Shown here one piece after another: positions 44,986 to 54,013 of a stretch of DNA of 64,000 bases (the first letter of the stretch is position 1; every line of letters starts with the position of its first letter). Source of the DNA: Actinomyces sp. AC-20-1 (lineage in GTDB: Bacteria; Actinomycetota; Actinomycetes; Actinomycetales; Actinomycetaceae); assembly GCF_023369555.1 (NCBI RefSeq), contig NZ_JACJVC010000001.1, forward strand, positions 62,001 through 126,000, read 5' to 3'. The notes under the pieces are model-generated. The model was given only the letters and a program-made list of their open reading frames with translations. It searched no databases and was not told where the DNA came from. A program made the translations under genes and the position numbers.

Positions 44986-45960
44986 TTAGCCAGCGTAGCG
45001 CTCGAGAGTGGTGCTGAGGTAGGCGGTGAAGTCATCGCGGAGAGTTATGGGGCTGACGATGCGGGCGTCGGGGCCGAGACGGAGGAGGATGGTCATGGCG
45101 TGGAGGTGATCAACAAACTCGAGCTCCAAGAAACTCCAGCCGTCGGGGTCGGGTGGCGGTGAGGTCGGTTCCCGTTCGCCGGCTCGGATGACCCACTCGT
45201 GCGCGTCGCTCCACCTGGTGTCCCGGACCCACGCGGTCGCGGTCACGGCGGTGAAGCCGTCGAGGAACCTCTCGCGCTGCGCCCGCCACTCGGCCGCCAC
45301 GCCAACTGTGTCGCCGCTGCACGGCTCTGGCAGCATCTCTGCGCGGTCGATGCGGGAGACTTTCGTGAATCCCAGCTCGCCCTCCGTCGTCGCGCAGAGG
45401 TACCAACTGCGGGTCGCGCTCACCAGCCCATGCGGTTCCACTACCGCCACCCTGGTGGAGGACCGTGTCTTGTGCCGGTACTCGATCTGTAAGCGACGCT
45501 GCGCGAACACCGCATTCTGGACGATACGGAACGTGTCGCCATTCTGCTCCTGCTCGGGCTGCGGGAGCCAGCCCTGCGGGTCGATCACGATCCGCTCTGC
45601 GACCGTGGCGGACTGATCGCGGTACGTCTCGGGAACAGCAGCAAGGAGCTTGCGCAGCCCTGAGGCGAGCGCGTCGCCGAGCCCGAGAGAGTCTGCACCC
45701 CAGGCGGTGACACCGGCGAACAGGGCGCGGCTCTCCTCGCTGCTGAGCGCGGTCACATCGGTGCGGTAGTCGGGAAGCAGACGCACGCCGCCGTTCGGTC
45801 CTCGCTCGCAGTAGACCGGCACGCCTGCTGCGGAGAGCGCTTCGACATCACGGAGGATCGTGCGCCGGGAGACTTCCAACCGTTCAGCTAACTCGACCGT
45901 TGAGAGCCCACCGTGAGCGCGAAGGAGCCAGATGATCGACAGCAACCGGTCCGCGCGCAT
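44986..45960 (-). CDS. WYL-domain transcriptional regulator (YafY type)
   Basis: A 324-residue regulator with an N-terminal DeoR-like helix-turn-helix (LSTVELAERLEVSRRTILRDVEAL, residues 18-45 approximately) and a WYL domain (about 140-230) in which the signature appears as SWYLCA. A C-terminal WCX-like extension completes it. Such proteins sense small ligands or nucleic acids. It is divergent from a VOC gene, with a symmetrical operator between them, so it probably controls both. Confidence 0.9.
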   Translation of the reverse strand: MRADRLLSIIWLLRAHGGLSTVELAERLEVSRRTILRDVEALSAAGVPVYCERGPNGGVRLLPDYRTDVTALSSEESRALFAGVTAWGADSLGLGDALASGLRKLLAAVPETYRDQSATVAERIVIDPQGWLPQPEQEQNGDTFRIVQNAVFAQRRLQIEYRHKTRSSTRVAVVEPHGLVSATRSWYLCATTEGELGFTKVSRIDRAEMLPEPCSGDTVGVAAEWRAQRERFLDGFTAVTATAWVRDTRWSDAHEWVIRAGEREPTSPPPDPDGWSFLELEFVDHLHAMTILLRLGPDARIVSPITLRDDFTAYLSTTLERYAG

Positions 45961-45979
45961 CTGCCCATCATCGCAGGTA

Positions 45980-45998
45980 CATGACAGAAGATGTCATG
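45980..45998. promoter_or_regulatory. Operator palindrome between WYL regulator and VOC gene
   Basis: CATGACA (45980-45986) and TGTCATG (45992-45998) form a perfect 7-bp dyad with a 5-base spacer, 19 bases from the regulator's start codon. This is the expected form of a dimer site for the adjacent regulator. Confidence 0.65.
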
Positions 45999-46067
45999 AA
46001 TGGTTCGTAGCGTGCGGAGGCGGCAATGATCCTCCCGTCCTCTTGCCACCTATCGAAAGGAACCTTC

Positions 46068-46454
46068 ATGCCTACATTCTCACCGAACAGCGTCATCCTC
46101 TACGTCTCCGACGTGGAGGCCAGCACCGAGTTCTACCGGTCCGTCCTCCGCACCGAGCCGTTGGAGACCTTCGAGGGCTTCGCCGTGTTCGCCCTCTCCG
46201 ACACGATCACTCTCGGCTTACAAGCCGCTGACCAGATAGACCCGAAAGCCGAACCTCACATCGGCGGCAGTGAGCTCTCCCTCAGCGATGTGGACCGAGA
46301 GACCGTCGACCAGCTCTACGCAGCCTGGACCGCGGCCAGCGTACCGATCGCGCTCGAACCGACGGAACTCGCCTTCGGCTACACCTTCGTCGCCACGGAC
46401 CCCGATGGCCACCGCCTCCGCGTCTGCGCAACCGACACCACCGGACTGGGTTAA
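46068..46454 (+). CDS. VOC-family (glyoxalase/bleomycin-resistance-like) protein
   Basis: A 128-residue single VOC protein: SVILYVSDVEASTEFYRSVL opens the first beta-alpha-beta-beta-beta module and FVATDPDGHRLRVCA ends the second. Members bind a metal and small molecule and include glyoxalases and antibiotic-binding proteins; the substrate here is unknown. The ATG at 46068 follows AAAGGA by seven bases. It is divergent from the WYL regulator and shares the intervening operator. Confidence 0.88.
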   Translation: MPTFSPNSVILYVSDVEASTEFYRSVLRTEPLETFEGFAVFALSDTITLGLQAADQIDPKAEPHIGGSELSLSDVDRETVDQLYAAWTAASVPIALEPTELAFGYTFVATDPDGHRLRVCATDTTGLG

Positions 46455-46650
46455 CGATGGCCCACAGCGTGCCCAGAGAAGTCTCGACGTGCAGGGCCGG
46501 GGTGATTCTCGGCCCTGCACAGCTTGGCGGGGGCACGGGAATTGTCCTGAGTGCGTTGAGGGCTTCTGTCGTTGGGAACGAGGATGGAGTGATGCCGAAG
46601 GAACAGGCTGTGATGTTTGCGCACCGCTCGAAGCGGGCGAGGACCCCCAC

Positions 46651-46763
46651 GTGTCACGGATCCCTAGTCAGAAACTGATGCTACTGCGCGCTTCCGCAGA
46701 ATCACGCGGTTTCCCTGAGGCCTTCAGAGCCCGGAGACGGCTCTGACTAGGGATGAGTGACAC
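46651..46763. mobile_element. 113-bp inverted-repeat element, copy A
   Basis: The ends GTGTCACGGATCCCTAGTCA... (22 bases from 46651) and the matching inverse (46742-46763) pair except for two adjacent bases. A closely related element lies at 54014-54113. The interior has no coding frame. It sits between a VOC gene and tRNA genes. The shared ends and small size suggest a non-autonomous miniature element or a repeated structured RNA. Confidence 0.6.
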
Positions 46764-46784
46764 GCACCTGGTCCAGGCACGCAA

Positions 46785-46812
46785 AAGGCCCGGACCTCTA
46801 GGTCCGGGCCTT
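46785..46812 (-). terminator. tRNA-Ala terminator
   Basis: A perfect 12-bp stem (46785-46796 with 46801-46812) with a 4-base loop is followed on the minus strand by TTTT, a classical intrinsic terminator right after the tRNA. Confidence 0.85.
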
Positions 46813-46814
46813 GG

Positions 46815-46887
46815 TGGAGCTAGGGGGATTCGAACCCCCGACCTCTTCCATGCCATGGAAGCGCGCTACCAACTGCGCCATAGCCCC
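46815..46887 (-). tRNA. tRNA-Ala(GGC), CCA end encoded
   Basis: A 73-base cloverleaf on the minus strand: acceptor GGGGCTA pairs with TAGCTCC including the G3-U70 pair that identifies alanine tRNA; the anticodon loop ATGGCAT gives anticodon GGC for codons GCC and GCU; the T arm contains GGTTCGAATC. The next three bases encode CCA (46814-46812). Confidence 0.95.
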
Positions 46888-46915
46888 GGGCGACCGCCGT
46901 CAGTGCAGCGGGTCG

Positions 46916-46988
46916 TGGAGCTAGGGGGATTCGAACCCCCGACCTCTTCCATGCCATGGAAGCGCGCTACCAACTGCGCCATAGCCCC
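46916..46988 (-). tRNA. tRNA-Ala(GGC), second copy
   Basis: Identical in sequence to the neighbouring tRNA-Ala over all 73 bases, anticodon GGC, but without an encoded CCA end, so it needs the CCA-adding enzyme. The two copies lie 28 bases apart and share the downstream terminator. Confidence 0.95.
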
Positions 46989-47075
46989 GAGTGCGGGCAC
47001 CGTCCCTTGCGGGCGACGCGGACTACTTTATGGACTCGCCCGCCGCCCGGGCAAATCTGCCGCGAGTGCCGTACC

Positions 47076-47711
47076 TCACCCCTTGAGCGCCGTCGGCCCA
47101 GGCAGGGAGCCCGGCAGGTTCCAGCCGACCAGCATCCAGCCCGGCGCGCGCCTCGAGCGCCGCAGGACGGCGTGGTGGCAGTTGTCCAGCCCCCGCAGCC
47201 CGAACCAGGCCGAGGGGTCCAGGCCCAGCAGCCACGAGGCCCCCAGGGTGATGGCGGCCCCGTGGGCCACGGCGACGACGACGTCCCCCTCCCCCGCCTG
47301 CTCAGCCAGAGCGGCCAGGGCCCTGCCGACGCGCTCGGCGACTCGCGCCCGGGGCTCGACGCCGACGCCCTCGGGGTCCTGTCCGGCTCGCCAGCGCTCG
47401 TGCTGCTCGGGCCACCCGGCCTCGATCTCGGCCCCGCTCAGCCCCTCCCAGGCGCCGAAGGAGCGCTCGGCCAGCCCCTCGACGCTCCCCACGCCCAGGC
47501 CGGTGAGCCGGGCCAGGGCCCCGGCGGTCTCCTGGGCACGGCCGAGCGGGGAGGCGGCCAGCAGGGTCGGCCCCAGCGCGGCCAGGCCGGGGGCGGCGGC
47601 CTCGGCCTGCGCACGCCCCACCTTGTTGAGGGGGACGTCCACCTGCCCCTGGACGCGCAGGGCGGCGTTGTAGTCGGTCTGGCCGTGGCGCCACAGGACG
47701 AGGTCGGTCAC
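47076..47711 (-). CDS. Histidine phosphatase (phosphoglycerate-mutase-like)
   Basis: A 211-residue histidine phosphatase. The catalytic histidine is in WRHGQTDYN and the second in VAVAHGAAI. The gene follows rsfS in many actinobacteria, where it is sometimes annotated as phosphoglycerate mutase or GpmB; the real substrate is uncertain. Start is GTG at 47711, ten bases after the rsfS stop, so it is part of the nadD-rsfS transcript. Confidence 0.88.
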   Translation of the reverse strand: MTDLVLWRHGQTDYNAALRVQGQVDVPLNKVGRAQAEAAAPGLAALGPTLLAASPLGRAQETAGALARLTGLGVGSVEGLAERSFGAWEGLSGAEIEAGWPEQHERWRAGQDPEGVGVEPRARVAERVGRALAALAEQAGEGDVVVAVAHGAAITLGASWLLGLDPSAWFGLRGLDNCHHAVLRRSRRAPGWMLVGWNLPGSLPGPTALKG

Positions 47712-47721
47712 GCGGCCGCCG

Positions 47722-48114
47722 TCAGTCGTCGGCGTCCACGGCAGCAGCCTCAGCGAGGTCCGCGGGTAGCTCGACGAGGGGACAGTCCTTCCACAGGCGC
47801 TCGAGGGCGTAGAACTCGCGGTCCTCGGTCTGCTGGACGTGGACCATGACGTCGCCGTAGTCGAGCAGGACCCAGTGGGCCTCCTCGAAGCCCTCGCGCA
47901 TCCGGCGCTTGGAGCCGGCCTTGAGCAGCGCCTCGTCGATGGCGTCGACGATGGCGCGCACCTGCCGGTCCGTGGCGCCGGAGGCGATGAGGAAGACGTC
48001 GGTGAGGGCCAGGCGCTCGGAGACGTCGATGGCGATGATCTCGTCGGCCTTCTTCTCCGCGGCCGCGCGGGCGGCGGTCAGTGTCAGGGCCAGGGCCTCG
48101 GGAGTGGCGGTCAC
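47722..48114 (-). CDS. rsfS: Ribosome silencing factor RsfS
   Basis: A 130-residue protein that binds ribosomal protein L14 and blocks subunit joining when nutrients are short. The family pattern KKADEIIAIDVSERLALTDV and HWVLLDYGDVMVHV is clear. A GTG start at 48114 is chosen because AGGAGG lies six bases upstream. Confidence 0.94.
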   Translation of the reverse strand: MTATPEALALTLTAARAAAEKKADEIIAIDVSERLALTDVFLIASGATDRQVRAIVDAIDEALLKAGSKRRMREGFEEAHWVLLDYGDVMVHVQQTEDREFYALERLWKDCPLVELPADLAEAAAVDADD

Positions 48115-48131
48115 GTGTGCCTCCTGGGCGG

Positions 48132-49439
48132 TCAGATGATGAGGGCCTCGAGCGAGGCGAGGAGCGTCCGCGCAGCGAAGACGTTGCCGTTGCGCACCAG
48201 GACGAACCACACGATCGTCGCCAGCACGAGGACGACGACGAGGACCACGAGGGCGATGAGCAGTGTACGGGCCATCCCCCGCCTGCCCTGCTCCTCCACG
48301 GGGGCCGCGATCTCCTCGAGCGCCTCATCAACCTCCTCGGCGGGCTGCGGGTCCGCAGTCTCCTCGGGCTCCGCGGCCTGCTCGGGCGTGGCGGCCGAGG
48401 CGGGCGCCTCCTCGGCCGCGCCGGCGGGGGCGGCGGTGTCGCGCAGCGCCTTCCACTGGGGGTTCTCGATGCCGGAGAAGGCGTCGTCAACGGGCTGGAC
48501 GGCGCTGAGCTCACCGGTGTCGAGGTCGACGGTGCGCACACCCTGCACCGTGGCCGGGATGCGCACGATGGGGCGTCGGGCGGGCGTCGAGGGGGACGGG
48601 GAGGCCGTGTCCTCGTCGGCCGCCTCGGCGTCGGGCTCCTGGTCACCCACCGTGGCGGTGCTCTCAGCGGGCTCGGCGTCCTCGAGGAGGTCCCCCGCTC
48701 CAGCGGGCAGTCCCGACGCCGGCGTCTGCTCGGCGTCGTCAGGCCGGGTCACGTCCTCGGGCAGCGAGGGGGTCTGAGGGTGGGAGGGCGCGTCCTGCAG
48801 TGCGACGGCGCCGAAGAGGGAGCGGCGCTCGGGCACCGCGGGCCTGGCCTCCTCGGCCTCCTCAACGCCGGTGCCCGCAGCACCGGGGTCCACAGCGCCG
48901 GCGCCACCGGTACTGGACTCCGCCGCCTGCCCCGGGGCCGCGTCAACGCTCTCGTCGCCCGCAGGCGCGGCAGCCAGGTCGAGCGCCCCCATGACCCCGG
49001 TCTCGAGGGCGGCGATCGCCGTCATCTCCTCCGAAGAGTACCTCGCAGCGCCCTGCTGCCCCACGGCCGCCCCGCCCAGCAGTGGCGCGGCGTCGTCGGA
49101 GCCCTCGCCGGCCGGCGCGTCGTCCAGGTCGGGGATGACGACGGGCCCGGCGGGCCCGGAGACGGCGGGGACGCCGGCGAGGACCGCCATGCTCTCCCCC
49201 GCCAGCGTCGGGTCCTGCAGGGCCTGGGCCTGCTCCTCCGTGATCTCCCCGGCGGCGATGGCCGCCCGCAGCGCCTCGGCCTCCTCACGCAGGCGCCGCA
49301 TCTCACGGCGGGTGAGCAGTGGCTGCTGCCCCGTGAGGTAGGCCTCGCGCTCGGCGGCGCGCTCAGCCTGGCGCTGCTCGCGCCGGGAGCGGCGCGGGGC
49401 GCTGGGCTGCTCGCGGTTGACGTCGGTGGACTCGCTCAC
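48132..49439 (-). CDS. Acidic single-pass membrane protein, function unknown
   Basis: A 435-residue protein. The N-terminal 75 residues are basic and helical ([18 protein letters not shown]), the middle 300 residues are low-complexity and rich in Ala, Glu, Asp, Pro and Thr, and a single transmembrane helix lies near residues 395-420, leaving a short C-terminal tail. I do not recognise a domain. Its start overlaps the nadD stop by four bases, so it is translated with nadD and rsfS; its role is unknown. Confidence 0.8.
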   Translation of the reverse strand: MSESTDVNREQPSAPRRSRREQRQAERAAEREAYLTGQQPLLTRREMRRLREEAEALRAAIAAGEITEEQAQALQDPTLAGESMAVLAGVPAVSGPAGPVVIPDLDDAPAGEGSDDAAPLLGGAAVGQQGAARYSSEEMTAIAALETGVMGALDLAAAPAGDESVDAAPGQAAESSTGGAGAVDPGAAGTGVEEAEEARPAVPERRSLFGAVALQDAPSHPQTPSLPEDVTRPDDAEQTPASGLPAGAGDLLEDAEPAESTATVGDQEPDAEAADEDTASPSPSTPARRPIVRIPATVQGVRTVDLDTGELSAVQPVDDAFSGIENPQWKALRDTAAPAGAAEEAPASAATPEQAAEPEETADPQPAEEVDEALEEIAAPVEEQGRRGMARTLLIALVVLVVVLVLATIVWFVLVRNGNVFAARTLLASLEALII

Positions 49440-50122
49440 CGTCGTTCTCCTTCCTCGTGTGCTGAGCGTGCGGACTGCTCGCGCACGACGTGGGCCGTCA
49501 TCGACGTCACCTGGGACTGCCGGTGGGGCCGGTAGAGGCCGTACTTACGGATGTACTGCACGACGCCGTCGGGCACCAGGTACCACACGGGTGCCCCACG
49601 GGACACGCGCTCACGGCAGTCGGTCGAGGAGATCGCCATGGCGGGGACCTCGAGGAAGTCCACGCGGTCCTGCGGCAGCCCCGAGTCGGTCAGGACGTGG
49701 CCGGGCCGGGTGACACCCACCAGGCGGGCCATGTCGAGGATCTCCTCGTTGTCCTTCCAGGTGAGGATCTGCGCCAGGGCGTCCGCACCGGTGATGAAGT
49801 ACAGCTCCGCGCCCGGGTACTCGGCGGCGATGTCGTGCAGGGTGTCGATCGTGTAGGTGGTCCCGCCGCGGTCGATGTCGACGCGCGAGACCGTGAAGCG
49901 GTTGTTGGAGGCCGTGGCGATGACCGTCATGAGGTAGCGGTGCTCGGCGGCCGAGACCTTGCCGCTCTTCTTGAAGGGCTGCGCCCAGGTGGGCACGAAG
50001 ATGACCTCGTCGAGGCCGAAGACGTTCTGCACCTCGGAGGCGGCCACGAGGTGCCCGTGGTGGATGGGGTCGAAGGTGCCGCCCATGATGCCGATGCGCA
50101 GGGGCCGGGATCCGTCAGGCAC
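49436..50122 (-). CDS. nadD: Nicotinate-nucleotide adenylyltransferase
   Basis: A 228-residue enzyme that joins nicotinate mononucleotide and ATP to make deamido-NAD. The nucleotide-binding motif [11 protein letters not shown] is near the N-terminus, FITGADAL in the middle and the ISSTDCRER motif towards the end. Start is GTG at 50122. It heads the nadD-membrane protein-rsfS-phosphatase transcript. In relatives it directly follows proA; here a GH112 gene lies between. Confidence 0.94.
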   Translation of the reverse strand: MPDGSRPLRIGIMGGTFDPIHHGHLVAASEVQNVFGLDEVIFVPTWAQPFKKSGKVSAAEHRYLMTVIATASNNRFTVSRVDIDRGGTTYTIDTLHDIAAEYPGAELYFITGADALAQILTWKDNEEILDMARLVGVTRPGHVLTDSGLPQDRVDFLEVPAMAISSTDCRERVSRGAPVWYLVPDGVVQYIRKYGLYRPHRQSQVTSMTAHVVREQSARSAHEEGERR

Positions 50123-50289
50123 GTGCCGTCCCCTCCCCGCCGCTCGTCACGGCTCGTCCTTGCTGCTGCCGCGCAGGGCACGCGGTGGCCCCATCCTGCC
50201 ACGACAGCCCCGACGCCCCCGGTAGCGCAACGCCTGCCGCGGCGCGCTCCCGCACCGGGCGACGTCGTCAGCCGCCGTCGAGCGACGCA

Positions 50290-50326
50290 CCCCGGTTCAC
50301 CGGGGAGCAGATGTCTGACCTATGCT
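50290..50326 (+). promoter_or_regulatory. Candidate promoter and dyad for the GH112 gene
   Basis: A perfect dyad CCCCGG-TTCA-CCGGGG (50290-50305) lies just upstream of CAGATGTCTG and of TATGCT (50321-50326), a plausible -10. Transcripts would have a leader of about 120 bases. The dyad could bind a regulator of glycan use. Confidence 0.4.
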
Positions 50327-50455
50327 GTCCGGGCCCTGACCACACGCCGCCTCACGCCTCAGCACCGCCGCTGACCACCCGGTCCCCGCACGCGGCCACC
50401 GGCCCCGGGCCGGCAATCACCACGGACCACCACCGCCAGAAGGAGCACGTCGCCC

Positions 50456-52660
50456 ATGCCCCACGACACCCACGCCCCCCGCACCACGGGCCGCGTCACC
50501 ATGCCCATCCAGGAGGGCATCGACGACCAGATCCGCGAGCTCGCCACCGCGCTGGGCGCCGACGCCGTGCGCAACTCGGACGGCACCTGGCTGCCCGAGA
50601 TCGCCTCCGAGCTCGTCGACAAGGTCTACTCCACCTACTTCCCGGCCCGCGGTGACCAGGAGTGGGCCCTGGCCCACCCCGACACCCTCGTCAACCAGTA
50701 CCTCATGAGCGCGCGCGTGACCGCCATGGGTGAGGGCCCGCTCGACATCGACGTCCTCGACGGCTACTTCCGCGAGCAGTTCGTGCCCTGCTACGAGCGC
50801 GTCGAGCGCTTCTGGGAGGTCATCGACCGCACCAGCGGCGAGGTGGTGCCGCCCAGCGGCTGGAGCGTGGACGAGTCCACCGGCGTGCTCACCATCGCCG
50901 AGCCGACCCCGTGGCACGAGTACACGGTCGGCTTCCTGGCCGACCAGGTGTGGGACACGACCCAGATGTACAACTACATCACCAACGGCTGGGGCGAGAC
51001 GGACCCCACGCGCGTCAAGGAGCGCCCCTACGACGTGCGCAAGAACGGCGTGTGGGAGCACGCCCAGCAGGCCCTGCGCCAGTGGCTCGAGGCCCACCCG
51101 GAGGTCGACGTCGTGCGCTTCACGACGTTCTTCTACCACTTCACCATCACCTTCAACACGCACGGCAAGGAGAAGTTCGTCGACTGGTTCGGCTACTCCG
51201 CCTCCGTCTCGCCCGAGGCCATCGACGCCTTCGAGGCCGAGTACGGCTACGCGCTGCGCGCCGAGGACTTCATCGACGGCGGCCACTACAACAACCCCTT
51301 CCGCATGCCGAGCCCGCGCTTCCGCGACTGGATCAGCTTCCAGTCCCGCTTCGTGGCCTCCAGGGCGAAGGGGCTGGTGGACATCGCCCACGAGGCCGGC
51401 CGCGAGGCCATGATGTTCCTGGGCGACAACTGGATCGGCACCGAGCCCTTCGGGGAGCACTTCGCCTCCATCGGGCTGGACGCCGTCGTCGGCTCCGCCG
51501 GCTCCGCGGCCACGACCCGCCTCATCGCCGAGATCCCCGGCGTGCGCTACTCCGAGGTCCGTTTCCTGCCCTACTTCTTCCCGGACGTCTTCAACCACGA
51601 CGGCGGCGACCCGGTCGGTCAGGCCAACGACTCCTGGCTCACCTCCCGGCGCGCCATCGTGCGCAAGCCCCTGGACCGCATGGGCTACGGCGGCTACGTG
51701 TCCCTGGCGCTGGAGTTCCCGGAGTTCATCGAGCGCATCACCGACATCTGCCAGGAGTTCCGCGACATCCACGAGCAGTCCGGCGGCGAGCTGCCCGAGA
51801 ACGCCCCCTTCACGGTCGGCATCCTCAACGCCTGGGGCTCCCTGCGCTCCTGGCAGACGCACATGGTCGCCCACGCCCTGTGGTACAAGGCCGTGTACTC
51901 CTACGTCGGCGTCATCGAGGCGCTGGCCGGCCTGCCCTTCACGGTCCGCTTCCTGTCCTTCGACGAGGTGCGTGAGCACGGCGTGCCCGAGGAGGTCGGC
52001 GTCCTCATCAACGCCGGCGCCGCCGGCACCTCCCACTCCGGGGCCGAGGCCTGGGCCGACGGGCGCCTGGCCGAGATCCTGCGCGAGTGGGTCGCCGCCG
52101 GGCACGGCCTCATCGGTGTGGGCGAGCCCGCCGCCTACGACAAGGGAGGGTCCTTCATCCAGCTCTCGGACGTCCTGGGCGTCGACCGTGAGCGCCAGCT
52201 CACCCTCAACACGGACCGCTACCCCACCCTGGTCGAGGACCACGTCATCACGGCGGACCTGGAGCGGGCCTCCTCCTTCGACGACGGTGAGGGTGCGGGC
52301 GGCGACGTCTACGCGGCCAGTGAGCGCACGCAGGTGCTCTCCTACGACGACGGCACGGTGAAGATCGCCGCCAACACCTTCGGCGCGGGCCGGGCGGTCT
52401 ACTTCTCCGGCCTGCCGTACTCCTTCACCAACTCGCGCACCCTGCAGCGCGCCCTGTACTGGGCGGCCGGCCGTGAGGACCTGCTGCGCACGTGGTTCAC
52501 CACCCACCCGGCCACGGAGGTCGCCTGGTACCCGGGGCGCCGCAAGATGCTCGTGACCAACAACGCCTACGAGGCCGTGACGACGACGGTGCTCGGTGAC
52601 GGGCGCGAGTGGGAGCTGACGATCGAGCCCATGGGCTCGGCCTGGGTCGACGTCGACTGA
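50456..52660 (+). CDS. GH112 galacto-N-biose/lacto-N-biose phosphorylase
   Basis: A 734-residue intracellular phosphorylase that splits lacto-N-biose or galacto-N-biose with phosphate to galactose 1-phosphate and GlcNAc or GalNAc. It aligns end to end with the Bifidobacterium enzyme: RNSDGTWLPE, DVVRFTTFFYHFT, the catalytic acid Asp324 in FLGDNWIGTEP (Asp313 in B. longum), VRYSEVRFLPYFFPD and RMGYGGYVSLA. The N-terminus is about 11 residues longer than in Bifidobacterium; an ATG at residue 16 is an alternative. AAGGAG lies about ten bases before the ATG. No NahK, GalT or GalE gene is adjacent, unlike the bifidobacterial cluster. Confidence 0.95.
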   Translation: MPHDTHAPRTTGRVTMPIQEGIDDQIRELATALGADAVRNSDGTWLPEIASELVDKVYSTYFPARGDQEWALAHPDTLVNQYLMSARVTAMGEGPLDIDVLDGYFREQFVPCYERVERFWEVIDRTSGEVVPPSGWSVDESTGVLTIAEPTPWHEYTVGFLADQVWDTTQMYNYITNGWGETDPTRVKERPYDVRKNGVWEHAQQALRQWLEAHPEVDVVRFTTFFYHFTITFNTHGKEKFVDWFGYSASVSPEAIDAFEAEYGYALRAEDFIDGGHYNNPFRMPSPRFRDWISFQSRFVASRAKGLVDIAHEAGREAMMFLGDNWIGTEPFGEHFASIGLDAVVGSAGSAATTRLIAEIPGVRYSEVRFLPYFFPDVFNHDGGDPVGQANDSWLTSRRAIVRKPLDRMGYGGYVSLALEFPEFIERITDICQEFRDIHEQSGGELPENAPFTVGILNAWGSLRSWQTHMVAHALWYKAVYSYVGVIEALAGLPFTVRFLSFDEVREHGVPEEVGVLINAGAAGTSHSGAEAWADGRLAEILREWVAAGHGLIGVGEPAAYDKGGSFIQLSDVLGVDRERQLTLNTDRYPTLVEDHVITADLERASSFDDGEGAGGDVYAASERTQVLSYDDGTVKIAANTFGAGRAVYFSGLPYSFTNSRTLQRALYWAAGREDLLRTWFTTHPATEVAWYPGRRKMLVTNNAYEAVTTTVLGDGREWELTIEPMGSAWVDVD

Positions 52661-52694
52661 CCCGCACCCCGGGTGAGGGGCGCGTGAGCGGCCG

Positions 52695-53990
52695 TCAGGG
52701 CCTCACGTGCCCCTCGCCCTCGACGAGCCACTGGGTGGTCGTCAGCGCGGCCAGGCCCATGGGGCCGCGGGCGTGGAGCTTCTGGGTGGAGATGCCCAGC
52801 TCCGCGCCGAGGCCGAGCTGGCTGCCGTCGGTGAAGCGCGTGGAGGCGTTGACCATGACGACGGCGCAGTCCACGCCCGTGGTGAAGTCGTTGACCACGC
52901 GCAGGTCCTGGGCGAGGACGGCCTCGGTGTGCCCGGTGGAGTAGCGGCGCACGTGCTCGGTGGCCTCGTGGACGTCGGCGACGACGCGCACGGCCAGGTC
53001 GAGGCTGCCGTACTCGGTGGCCCAGTCCTCCTCGGTGGCGGCCACGAGCGCGTCCGCCCCGGTGCCGGGCGCAGCGAGCACGGCGCGGGCGGCGTCGTCG
53101 GCGTGGAGGGTGACGCCGCGCTCCCACAGGGCCCGGGCCGCCCGGGGCAGGAAGGCGTCGGCGACGGCCTCGTGGACGAGGAGCGTCTCGGCGGCGTTGC
53201 ACACGCCCACGCGCTGGGTCTTGGCGTTGACGATGATGCCGACGGCGTCCTCCAGGTCCGCGGAGGCGTCGACGTAGACGTGGCAGTTGCCCGAGCCGGT
53301 CTCGATGACGGGAACGGAGGAGGTCTCGACGACGGTCTTGATGAGGCCGGCGCCGCCGCGGGGCACGAGGACGTCCACGAGGCCGCGGGCCCGCATGAGG
53401 GCCCTGGCCCCGGCGCGCCCGGCGGGGTCCACGGTGGCGACGAGGTCGGGGCTGAGGCCGCAGCCGGCCAGCGCCGCGCGCAGGACCTTGACGATGACGG
53501 CGTTGGTCGCCTCGGCGGCGCTGCCGCCGCGCAGGATGACGGCGTTGCCGGACTTCAGGGCCAGGGCGGTGACGTCAACGGTCACGTTGGGCCTGGCCTC
53601 GTAGATCATGCCGACGACGCCGAGCGGCACGCGCCGGCGCCGCACGCGCAGGCCGTTGGGCAGCGTCTGCCCGTCGATGATCTCGCCGACGGGGTCGGGC
53701 AGGGCGGCGATCTCGCGCACGGCAGCGGCGATGGCGGCCAGGCGCCCGGCGTCGAGGGCGAGGCGGTCGATGAGGCCCTCGCTCATGCCCTGGGCGCGGG
53801 CGCGGGCCGTGTCCTCGGCGTTGGCGGCGAGGACGCGGTCGGTGGCGTCCACGAGCGCGTCCGCGAGGGCGTGCAGGGCGGCGTCCTTGTCCTGGCGGGT
53901 GAGCGGGGCGAGCTGTCGCTGGGCGCGGCGGGCGGCGGTGGCGGCCTCGGTCACGAGCAGGGCCGCGCGCTCGGCGTCGTCGTGTGTCAT
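52695..53990 (-). CDS. proA: Gamma-glutamyl-phosphate reductase
   Basis: A 431-residue NADPH-dependent enzyme reducing gamma-glutamyl phosphate to the semialdehyde in proline synthesis. GVVGMIYEARPNVTVD opens the cofactor domain and the catalytic cysteine lies in RVGVCNAAETLL. It follows proB on the same strand, but the 141-base gap is nearly filled by an inverted-repeat element. Confidence 0.95.
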   Translation of the reverse strand: MTHDDAERAALLVTEAATAARRAQRQLAPLTRQDKDAALHALADALVDATDRVLAANAEDTARARAQGMSEGLIDRLALDAGRLAAIAAAVREIAALPDPVGEIIDGQTLPNGLRVRRRRVPLGVVGMIYEARPNVTVDVTALALKSGNAVILRGGSAAEATNAVIVKVLRAALAGCGLSPDLVATVDPAGRAGARALMRARGLVDVLVPRGGAGLIKTVVETSSVPVIETGSGNCHVYVDASADLEDAVGIIVNAKTQRVGVCNAAETLLVHEAVADAFLPRAARALWERGVTLHADDAARAVLAAPGTGADALVAATEEDWATEYGSLDLAVRVVADVHEATEHVRRYSTGHTEAVLAQDLRVVNDFTTGVDCAVVMVNASTRFTDGSQLGLGAELGISTQKLHARGPMGLAALTTTQWLVEGEGHVRP

Positions 53991-54013
53991 GCCTGCACTC
54001 TAGGTGAGGAACC

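Noticed and set aside
50417-52507. A 696-residue open frame antisense to the GH112 gene
   Set aside because: The plus-strand GH112 protein is unmistakable; the antisense frame is a codon-bias shadow.
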